Shown here: one piece after another, positions 34,486-40,823 of the stretch
Position numbering within the stretch: position 1 is the stretch's first letter
How the letters are laid out: every line of letters starts with the position of its first letter
Translations under genes and position numbers: made by a program
Notes under the pieces: model-generated
What the model saw: the letters and a program-made list of their open reading frames with translations, nothing else
Databases searched by the model: none
Told to the model about the DNA's origin: nothing
Source of the DNA: Bog-473 sp963834405
GTDB lineage: Bacteria > Actinomycetota > Acidimicrobiia > Acidimicrobiales > RAAP-2
Length of the DNA: 64,000 bases
Assembly (NCBI GenBank): GCA_963834405.1
Contig: CAWIBX010000005.1
Coordinates: 434,001 to 498,000 of the forward strand
Direction: 5' to 3'

Positions 34486-35040
34486 GTGTCTGCATCCGCC
34501 GCCACATCCGCCGGGGACGCGGGCGGCACCGGAGGCGCCGGCGCCGGCGAGGACCGTCCCAACTGGTCCTGGCGCACCGGCACCGGGCGCGACCACCGCG
34601 GTGGCCCAGCCGTGATCTTCGACATCGACGGGGTCCTCTCCGACGCCGCGGGGCGCCAGCACTTCCTGGAGCGGGGCCGGCGGGACTGGACCTCCTTCTT
34701 CGAGGCCTGCGGCGACGACCCGGTGATTGAAGAGATTGCCCGGCTCCTGGAGCTGCTCGACCCGTCGCTGTCGGTGATCCTGCTCACGGGCCGGCCCCAG
34801 CGGGTGCAGCCCCAGACGCTGGCCTGGTTGAAGCGCTACGGCCTGCGCTGGGACCTCCTCGTCATGCGGTCGCGCGGCGACTACGCGCAGGTGACGTCGT
34901 TCAAACAGTCGGTCGTGTACGACCTGCGGGCGTTCGGCTTCGACCTCCGCCTGGCGTTCGAGGACGATCCGTCCAACCACGCGATGTACGTCGCTGCGGG
35001 CGTGCCCTGCGTCTACATCCACTCGGGCTACTACGAGTAG
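34486..35040 (+). CDS. HAD-superfamily phosphatase-like protein
   Basis: 184 aa. The HAD motif I is AVIFDIDGVLSDA (nucleophile Asp and second Asp), motif II SVILLTGRP, and the acidic motif IV LRLAFEDDPSNHAMY. An Ala/Gly-rich 25-residue N-terminus precedes GEDRPNWSWRTGTGR. HAD proteins of this layout are small phosphatases or polynucleotide-phosphatase-like domains; the substrate is unknown. It is divergent from the DUF2156 gene and converges with lnt, 10 bp away. Its stop lies within a 10-bp triple repeat. Confidence 0.75.
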   Translation: MSASAATSAGDAGGTGGAGAGEDRPNWSWRTGTGRDHRGGPAVIFDIDGVLSDAAGRQHFLERGRRDWTSFFEACGDDPVIEEIARLLELLDPSLSVILLTGRPQRVQPQTLAWLKRYGLRWDLLVMRSRGDYAQVTSFKQSVVYDLRAFGFDLRLAFEDDPSNHAMYVAAGVPCVYIHSGYYE

Positions 35041-35060
35041 CTACGAGTCGCTACGAGTAG
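35031..35060. repeat. three tandem 10-bp copies of CTACGAGTAG at convergent gene ends
   Basis: CTACGAGTAG, CTACGAGTCG and CTACGAGTAG follow each other without gaps. The first contains the stop of the HAD-like gene (YYE then TAG) and the third contains the stop of lnt on the other strand (RYS then TAG). Each unit has 4-bp inverted ends (CTAC/GTAG). Confidence 0.85.
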
Positions 35061-36538
35061 CGCAGCTGGCGCAGCCATCCGACCACGAGCGCCAGGGCAG
35101 CACCGATCAGCACCGGCAGGTCGCCCCAATGGTCGTAGGGCGTGAAGCCCGACCGCAACGCCACCGTCGCGGTCAGCAGCTGGCGCTGTCCGAGGCTGCT
35201 GCGGGTGGTGACGACGCCCCGGTTGGTCACCGCGGCGCTGAAGCCCGTGGGCGACGCCTGCACGAGGTCGCGTCCGGTCTGCACCGCCTGCACGATGGCC
35301 GCCGCGATCTCCTGGGTCGGCACCTGCGACGTACTGTACGACGACGTGTTCGTCGGCACGGCCAGGAGCTGTGCGCCCGCCCGTACCGATGAATGGCTGC
35401 GCGACGCGTAGAAGACCTCGAAGGAGACGAGGACCCCGAGTGGCGCGGCCGGCGTGCGCATGAGGCCGGTGCCGTGGCCCGGGATGGCGTCGGACGGGAC
35501 GCCCGACAGGTCAGCGAAGTGGGCGAAGAAGGAGCGGTCGGGCACGTACTCGCCGAAGGGCACGCGGTGCACCTTCTCGAACACGGACACGAGGTTGCCC
35601 TCGGGGCCCCACGCCACGATGCGGTTGTAGAACGTCGCCGACGTGGGGCCCGGCTGCGTGACACCGACCACCAGCGTCGTGTGCAGCTCGCGGGCCAGGC
35701 CACTCAGCGCGGCGGCCTCGGGCGAGCCGGCGAGCGGTCGGTCCAGCGCGACGACGTCTTCCGGCCACAGCACCAGCTCGGGTGAGGGACGGTCGCCCAC
35801 CGCAGTCTCCATGGCCGCCAGCTGCGCGAGGTACACCGTGGTCGGCGACACCTGTTCCTTGCTCAGGCCGCGTTGGCCACCGCCCTGGACCAGCGCGACC
35901 CGGAGCGTGCGCAGGGGCGGGCCGCCGTCCGGGACGACGTCACCCACGACGGCCAGCGCGACGAGCCCGCCCAGGACCACGACCGCGGCGATCGGGCCCG
36001 GGCCCGGTACCCGCGGACGACGCGCCCACAGCCGGGTCGCCAAGGTGGCCACCGCCACCCCGGCCGCCCAGACACCCGCCGTGATGAGGAGCGGTCCCCC
36101 GAGGCGGGCGAGCTCCACCAGTGGAGAGCGGGCCTGGCCCAGGAAGACCCCGCCGAGCGGAAGACCCCCGAAGGGCCAGGTCATGCGCAGCGCCTCGGCC
36201 AGGGTGCAGGCGCCGACGAACGCGAGGGCCCGGCCCCGGTCCGGTGGCGTGAAGCCCGCCGCGGCGGCGAAGAACAGCGCCTCGACCAGCACCAGGACCA
36301 CCGCCCCGTACCAGTTGAACGCCCGCGCCCAGAACAGCCCGATGGCGTAACAGCCCAGCCCGGCCAGCCAGCCAGCCCACAGGCGGGTGCGGAGCGGCAG
36401 GCCGGCGAGCCGCCAATAGAACAGCCCCGCGCCGACGATGCCGAGCGGCCACCACCCCCACGGCGGCAGCGAGAGGGCGAGGAGCACGCCGGCACCGAGA
36501 GAGGGCCCGGCCACGCGCCCCCACCGCCCGGAGCTCAT
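35051..36538 (-). CDS. lnt: apolipoprotein N-acyltransferase-like protein
   Basis: 495 aa. About seven N-terminal helices (LSLPPWGWWPLGIVGAGLFYW and others) are followed by a nitrilase-like domain. ELVLWPEDVVAL gives the catalytic Glu and FEKVHRVPFGEYVPDR the Lys. The nucleophile position reads GVLVSFEVFYAS: Ser372 replaces the Cys of E. coli Lnt. The C-terminal block PTNTSSYSTSQVPTQEIA and PTGFSAAV fits actinobacterial Lnt homologues. Lnt adds the third acyl chain to membrane lipoproteins. ATG 36538 has AAAGGA 8 nt upstream; the longer open frame runs through the ACGTAC array and is not coding. Stop lies in the 10-bp triple repeat. Confidence 0.85.
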   Translation of the reverse strand: MSSGRWGRVAGPSLGAGVLLALSLPPWGWWPLGIVGAGLFYWRLAGLPLRTRLWAGWLAGLGCYAIGLFWARAFNWYGAVVLVLVEALFFAAAAGFTPPDRGRALAFVGACTLAEALRMTWPFGGLPLGGVFLGQARSPLVELARLGGPLLITAGVWAAGVAVATLATRLWARRPRVPGPGPIAAVVVLGGLVALAVVGDVVPDGGPPLRTLRVALVQGGGQRGLSKEQVSPTTVYLAQLAAMETAVGDRPSPELVLWPEDVVALDRPLAGSPEAAALSGLARELHTTLVVGVTQPGPTSATFYNRIVAWGPEGNLVSVFEKVHRVPFGEYVPDRSFFAHFADLSGVPSDAIPGHGTGLMRTPAAPLGVLVSFEVFYASRSHSSVRAGAQLLAVPTNTSSYSTSQVPTQEIAAAIVQAVQTGRDLVQASPTGFSAAVTNRGVVTTRSSLGQRQLLTATVALRSGFTPYDHWGDLPVLIGAALALVVGWLRQLRYS

Positions 36539-36586
36539 CGACCTGGTCCTTTGGCCGGCTCCTCGTGCGGGCCTGTGCCCTCTGCC

Positions 36587-36634
36587 GATGTACGTACATG
36601 TGTACGTACATCCGTGCGCGTAGATGTGCGTGTA
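36587..36634. promoter_or_regulatory. 12-bp-period ACGTAC array including the 24-bp dyad (copy 2)
   Basis: 36588-36611 reads ATGTACGTACA-N4-TACGTACAT, identical to 9363-9386 except for the central 4 bp. On the minus strand two further, weaker 12-bp units precede it (TACACGCACATC and TACGCGCACGGA), giving four in phase. The array lies 50-96 bp upstream of the lnt start, in the 163-bp gap after hemG. Confidence 0.6.
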
Positions 36635-36701
36635 GGCGGCGAGACCCGCCCGGCACAGGGCTGGCGACCGTGGAGGCCGAGGCAGCCGGGGACGAGGACG
36701 T

Positions 36702-38150
36702 TCACAGGAGCGCGCGGGCCGCCGCCCGGCCGCTCGCGATGCAGGCCGGGATCCCGACGCCCCGGTACGCCGCGCCGGCGACCGCCAGCCCACCCAGGCG
36801 GGCCGCCGCCGCCTCGACCCCCGCCGTACGCAGCAGGTGGTGGACGCGGTATTGCGGGAAGGACGACGGGTGCCGCACCACGACCGCGTCCGTCGGCGCG
36901 CCCCGCACGCCCATGAGCGCACCCAATTCCTCCCACGCCCGTTCGGTCACCTCGGGGTCGCTCCAGCCGGAGGCGCGCTCGTCGTTGGCGCGTCCGAGGG
37001 AGGCCCGCAGCAGGACGTCGTCCTCTCGCGCCAAATGCGGCCACTTCTGATCGAGGAACGTGCAGGCGGTCACCGACCACGGGTCGCGCCCCTTGGGTGG
37101 GCGGCTGGCCCGTGGCACGAGGAAACCCGTGCCCATGCGCGGGGGAACCTCGTCGACATGGACGCGGAACGTCACGAGAACGACGGAGGCGTAGTCGATC
37201 GCGTCGAGCAGGGCGGCCGCCTCGTCGTCGTGCGGGCGCAACAAGGTGGCGGTCGTCGGGGCGGGCGTGGCCAACACCACTCCGTCGCATGTGAGCGTCT
37301 CCGTCCCCGCGCGCAGCGCCCAGCCGGCTGTGTCCCGTCCCCGCTCCAGCGCTTCGGCTGTCGTGCCGAGGCGGAACTCGACTCCCCGTGCGCGCAGCGC
37401 CGCATGAAGACCGTGCACCAGCGCCGCCATGCCCCCCACCGGAGACCAGAAGAGCGGGGGTCCGTCGGGGTCGGGCGCGGGGACCTCGGCGCGCAAGGCC
37501 CGCATCAGCCCGCCTCGCCGCTGGGCGGCGTCGAGGAGGGGCGGGAACACGGCCGCCGCGGACATGGTGTCGACCGACCCGGCGTGGATGCCGCCGATCA
37601 AGGGGTCGACGAGGACGTCGACGACGGAACGGCCGAGCTTGCGCGCGACGAGCGGTCCGATGGAACGGTCGCCCATGGGACCCCGGGTGTCCGGCCGCGG
37701 GAGCAGCGCGTCGCGTGCCAGGCCGAGCCTGCCGCGCAGCCCGAGCAGTCCCGAACGCGCGGTTGGCCACAGGCGTGTCGGGATGCCGAGCGCGAGGCCC
37801 TCTGGGAGCGCGCGCAGGCGGCCCCGGGCCCACACCGACGCGCCGCGCGCGCCGATGGGCGCCAGGGTGTCGCCCAGTCCCACCTCGCGGCAGAGTTCGA
37901 CGGCCTCCGGCCGCCGGCCCAAGAACCCGTCCGGGCCCATGTCCACGGTCCGTCCGCCGAACGGCTCGCTGCGCAGGGCGCCGCCGAGGCGATCGGACGC
38001 CTCGACCACGACGACCTCAGGCCGAACCGACTCCGCCCCCGCCCCCGTGACACCCGTACCCTCGGCCCCGCCCGTGAGTTCCCACGCCGCGGCGAGCCCG
38101 CTGATGCCCCCGCCCACCACGACGACGCGACCCGGCGCGCGGTCAGCCAT
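36702..38150 (-). CDS. hemG: protoporphyrinogen/coproporphyrinogen oxidase (HemG/HemY type)
   Basis: 482 aa FAD protein. RVVVVGGGISGLAAAWEL is the FAD Rossmann start, VVVEASDRLGGALRSE and GPDGFLGRRPEAVEL follow, and AGAAYRGVGIPACIASG closes the FAD site. In Actinomycetota this enzyme usually acts as CgoX, oxidising coproporphyrinogen III with oxygen in the coproporphyrin-dependent haem route. ATG 38150 is chosen because it starts just before the FAD motif, 4 bp after the hemH stop. It is the last gene of the UPF0145-hemE-hemH-hemG operon. Confidence 0.9.
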   Translation of the reverse strand: MADRAPGRVVVVGGGISGLAAAWELTGGAEGTGVTGAGAESVRPEVVVVEASDRLGGALRSEPFGGRTVDMGPDGFLGRRPEAVELCREVGLGDTLAPIGARGASVWARGRLRALPEGLALGIPTRLWPTARSGLLGLRGRLGLARDALLPRPDTRGPMGDRSIGPLVARKLGRSVVDVLVDPLIGGIHAGSVDTMSAAAVFPPLLDAAQRRGGLMRALRAEVPAPDPDGPPLFWSPVGGMAALVHGLHAALRARGVEFRLGTTAEALERGRDTAGWALRAGTETLTCDGVVLATPAPTTATLLRPHDDEAAALLDAIDYASVVLVTFRVHVDEVPPRMGTGFLVPRASRPPKGRDPWSVTACTFLDQKWPHLAREDDVLLRASLGRANDERASGWSDPEVTERAWEELGALMGVRGAPTDAVVVRHPSSFPQYRVHHLLRTAGVEAAAARLGGLAVAGAAYRGVGIPACIASGRAAARALL

Positions 38151-38154
38151 GGCG

Positions 38155-39177
38155 TCAGCCCGCGGCCTCGTCGGCCGCCACGACGGCGCCGGCCAGCATC
38201 GCAATGAAGGCGGGGTCATCGTTCAGCGACGCCGTGCGGGCATAGCCGACGCCCCATTCGGCGGCGACCGCCGCCACCTCGACGTCGAGGTCGTAGAGCA
38301 CCTCGAGGTGGTCGGCCACGAACCCGACCGGGCAGACCACCACTGCCCCATATCCCCCTGCCGCCCCGAGCCGCTGCACCTCGTCGCGCACGTCGGGCCC
38401 CAGCCAGGGCTCGGGGGTGCGGCCCGCGCTCTGCCACGCGACCGACCACGTCACGGTCGGCCATGACGGACCGCCGAGACCGGCCGCCTCGGCCACCAGC
38501 CGCGCCGACTCGGTGACCTGCGCGTCGTAGGTGTCGCCCGCCGCCCGTACGCGCGCGGGCAACGAGTGCGCCGTGAAGAAGACGTGGAGCATCCCCGACC
38601 GTTCACCCGACCCCGACGTCGACCCCGACCCCGACCCCGACCCCGCCCCCGACGCCGACGGCGCCGCCGCCCGCAGCGCGTCAGCCACTCTGTCCGCCAT
38701 CAGCCGCACGAATGCCGGCTCTCCGTACCACGGCGGCACCGCCACCAGGCGCACCGGCACCGCGGCCGGCGTCGGCGGCGCCGCCAGCGCCAGCGCGGCA
38801 CCCGCCCGGTCGAGATACTCCTGCGACCCCATGGACGACCCGTGCGGTGTCAGCACGAGCCCGACGACGCGGGTCGCGCCCCCGACCGCCAGCTCGGCCG
38901 CCGCGTCCTCAATGAAGGGCTCGGTGTGCTTGGCGCCGAACGCCACGGTGTAGCGACCCGGGCACCGCGCCTCCAGGGCCTCCCGCAGCGCGTCGACCTG
39001 CGCCTGCGTGCGCTCCGCCAGTGGCGACACGCCGCCGATGGCCGCGTAGCGGCCCTCGAGCTCGGTCAGCTGCGCCGGCTCCGGGGGCCGGCCCCGGCGG
39101 ATGCGCGTGTAGAAGGCCTCGATCTCCTCGGGGTGTGCCGGCGTGCCGTGCGCCATGACCAGGACCCCGGTGCTCAC
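38155..39177 (-). CDS. hemH: ferrochelatase (probably coproporphyrin ferrochelatase)
   Basis: 340 aa. GVLVMAHGTPAHPEEIEAFY, GGVSPLAERTQAQVDAL, VGLVLTPHGSSMGSQEYLDRA and HVFFTAHSLPARV (active-site His) match HemH/CpfC, which insert iron into coproporphyrin III in this phylum; VCPVGFVADHLEVLYDLD carries the conserved Glu. Between the two halves lies a Ser/Gly-rich insert (about residues 172-194) produced by a GACCCC-type repeat. Position between hemE and hemG supports the role. The final step of the coproporphyrin route (HemQ) is not encoded in this window. Confidence 0.92.
   Translation of the reverse strand: MSTGVLVMAHGTPAHPEEIEAFYTRIRRGRPPEPAQLTELEGRYAAIGGVSPLAERTQAQVDALREALEARCPGRYTVAFGAKHTEPFIEDAAAELAVGGATRVVGLVLTPHGSSMGSQEYLDRAGAALALAAPPTPAAVPVRLVAVPPWYGEPAFVRLMADRVADALRAAAPSASGAGSGSGSGSTSGSGERSGMLHVFFTAHSLPARVRAAGDTYDAQVTESARLVAEAAGLGGPSWPTVTWSVAWQSAGRTPEPWLGPDVRDEVQRLGAAGGYGAVVVCPVGFVADHLEVLYDLDVEVAAVAAEWGVGYARTASLNDDPAFIAMLAGAVVAADEAAG
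38606..38661 (+). repeat. GACCCC hexanucleotide repeat inside hemH
   Basis: About eight imperfect 6-bp units (GACCCC with single-base variants) encode the Ser/Gly-rich insert of HemH. Changes by whole units would keep the frame and alter only linker length. Confidence 0.8.
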
Positions 39178-39219
39178 GCGGCGCTCACCCGGCGCTCGTT
39201 CCGGTACTCACTCCGGTAC

Positions 39220-40311
39220 TCACTGCGCCGTCTTCTCGTGCACCAGGTCGGCCACGCCACGCAGGATCGCGGGATCGGTCTCGGGCAGGACGCCGTGTCC
39301 GAGATTGAACACGTGCCCGGTTCCGGTGCCGCTCCTGTCGACAGAGCCCGCCCGTGTCAGCACGTCGGTCGTCGCCTCTTCGACCACCTCCCAGCGCGCC
39401 AGGCACAGCGCCGGGTCCAGGTTGCCCTGCACCGCCACGCCCGGGCCCACCCGCCGGCGCGCCTCGTCCAGAGGCACCCGCCAGTCCACGCCCACCACGT
39501 CGGCGCCCGAGGTGCCCATCAGTCCCAGCAGCTCCCCTGTGCCCACGCCGAACAGAATGGTCGGTGCACCCAGGGCGGCGACCCCCTCAATCACCGACCG
39601 CACCGCCGGCAGCGCGAACCGCGCGTATTCGTCGGGCGACAAGGAGCCGGCCCAGCTGTCGAACAGCTGCACCGCCTGCGCCCCCGCCTCTATCTGCGCG
39701 CGCAGTGACGCCACCGCCATCGCGGCCAGGCGCTCGCACAGCCGCTCCCACAGCTCCGGCTCGCCGTGCATCAGAGCCTTGACCCGCGCGAAGGTGCGCG
39801 ACGGGCCGCCCTCCACCATGTAGCTGGCGACGGTGAACGGCGCGCCGGCGAACCCGATCAGCGCCACGCCGCTCCCCTCGAGCTCGGCCGCCACCAGCCG
39901 GGCCGCCTCCGCCACATAGGGCGCATCCACCTCGGGAGAGAACGCCCGCACCCGCGCCAGGTCGTCCGCCGAGCGGAACGGCTGCGCCACCACCGGGCCC
40001 CGGCCCGCCTCGACCTCCACCCCGAAGCCGATTGCGTGCAACGGCACCACGATGTCGGAGAAGAGGATGGCGGCGTCGACCCCGTAGCGGCGCACCGGCT
40101 GCAGGGTCAGTTCGGCGGCCAGCGCGCCGTCTTCGATGGCCGAGAGGATGGACCCCTCGCCCCGGGCCGCCCGGTACTCGGGCAGCGACCGCCCGGCCTG
40201 GCGCATGAACCACACCGGCGTCCGGCGCACGGGCTGCCCCAGACAGGCCCGGACCAGGTCCGGCGCAGGCGCCGAGTCCCCGTCCCCGTCCCCGCCCGCG
40301 GCGGGGCTCAT
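39220..40311 (-). CDS. hemE: uroporphyrinogen decarboxylase
   Basis: 363 aa enzyme converting uroporphyrinogen III to coproporphyrinogen III. RTPVWFMRQAGRSLPEYR is the family signature, with ILFSDIVVPLHAIGFGVE, GFAGAPFTVASYMVEGG and VFNLGHGVLPETDP also present; the essential Asp is in LFSDIV. An 18-residue Gly/Asp/Ala stretch precedes the core. ATG 40311 overlaps the stop of the UPF0145 gene (ATGA), so translation is coupled. hemH follows 42 bp downstream. Confidence 0.96.
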   Translation of the reverse strand: MSPAAGGDGDGDSAPAPDLVRACLGQPVRRTPVWFMRQAGRSLPEYRAARGEGSILSAIEDGALAAELTLQPVRRYGVDAAILFSDIVVPLHAIGFGVEVEAGRGPVVAQPFRSADDLARVRAFSPEVDAPYVAEAARLVAAELEGSGVALIGFAGAPFTVASYMVEGGPSRTFARVKALMHGEPELWERLCERLAAMAVASLRAQIEAGAQAVQLFDSWAGSLSPDEYARFALPAVRSVIEGVAALGAPTILFGVGTGELLGLMGTSGADVVGVDWRVPLDEARRRVGPGVAVQGNLDPALCLARWEVVEEATTDVLTRAGSVDRSGTGTGHVFNLGHGVLPETDPAILRGVADLVHEKTAQ

Positions 40312-40625
40312 CCGACCGGCTCTATCACCACGGCCGTCCCGTACGCACAGATCTCGGTCCAGTTGCCACCCATCTCCGAGGTGTCGAAGCGCATGGCCAG
40401 CACGGCGTTGCCGCCCCGGGCCTCGGCCACCATGCGCTGCACGACGTCCTCGCGGCTCAGCTGGAGGTTCTTGGTCATGCCCTTGAGCTCGCCCCCGGCC
40501 AGCGACTTGAAGGCGGCGCCGAACTGTGACCCCACGTTGCGCGAGCGGACGGTGAGGCCGAACACCTCGCCCAGCACGGAGGTCACCTTGTAGCCCGGCA
40601 CGTCGTTCATGGTCGAGATGAGCAT
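40308..40625 (-). CDS. UPF0145 / YbjQ-type protein
   Basis: 105 aa. ISTMNDVPGYKVTSVLGEVFG, TVRSRNVGSQFGAAFKSLAGGEL, and ARGGNAVLAMRFDTSEMG match the UPF0145 (YbjQ, heavy-metal-associated-like) family, which forms pentamers and has no settled function. ATG 40625 has AAAGGA 6 nt upstream. It overlaps hemE by 4 nt and heads the hemE-hemH-hemG operon. Coupled translation with a haem enzyme is a hint, not evidence, of a role in tetrapyrrole or metal handling. Confidence 0.85.
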   Translation of the reverse strand: MLISTMNDVPGYKVTSVLGEVFGLTVRSRNVGSQFGAAFKSLAGGELKGMTKNLQLSREDVVQRMVAEARGGNAVLAMRFDTSEMGGNWTEICAYGTAVVIEPVG

Positions 40626-40662
40626 GGGCGGTCCTTTCGCCTTTCGGTCCCGGTTCGGTCAC

Positions 40663-40717
40663 GGTCCTGGTCCTGGTCCTGGTCCTGGTGGTCCTGGTCC
40701 TGGTCCCGGTCCCGGTC
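40663..40717 (+). repeat. GGTCCT hexanucleotide repeat upstream of the UPF0145-hemE operon
   Basis: Eight to nine imperfect GGTCCT/GGTCCC units, broken by one GGT, lie 38-92 bp upstream of the UPF0145 start. If the minus-strand -10 at 40724-40729 is real, the repeat would be transcribed as most of the 5' leader. Confidence 0.8.
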
Positions 40718-40723
40718 GGGTTC

Positions 40724-40729
40724 ATCGTA
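40724..40729 (-). promoter_or_regulatory. candidate -10 element of the UPF0145-hemE-hemH-hemG operon
   Basis: TACGAT on the minus strand, the same hexamer as at 11510-11515. Transcription would begin near 40716 and run through the hexamer repeat, giving a leader of about 90 nt with a normal ribosome site. Confidence 0.3.
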
Positions 40730-40769
40730 GGCGTGGCCGCGCAGGCGCCCCGGGGCGCCGGACGGCGTC

Positions 40770-40775
40770 TAGGAT
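40770..40775 (+). promoter_or_regulatory. candidate -10 element of the HelR/HelD-like gene
   Basis: TAGGAT on the plus strand, 48 nt before GTG 40824, fits TANNNT. It is divergent from the candidate haem-operon promoter. A weak inverted repeat (TCCCC/GGGGA) lies in the leader. Confidence 0.3.
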
Positions 40776-40823
40776 TGACGGTTTCCCCGTTGGCGAGGGG
40801 AGAAAGGGGACCAAAGGGGACCG

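Noticed and set aside
36535..37833. MYVHMYVH-type peptides encoded across the ACGTAC array
   Set aside because: They arise from translating the repeated TGTACGTAC motif; frames upstream and downstream show no coding pattern and the element fits a regulatory site better.
40740..40823. Rifamycin-associated element upstream of the HelR/HelD-like gene
   Set aside because: A short TCCCC/GGGGA inverted repeat exists but does not match the element as I know it.
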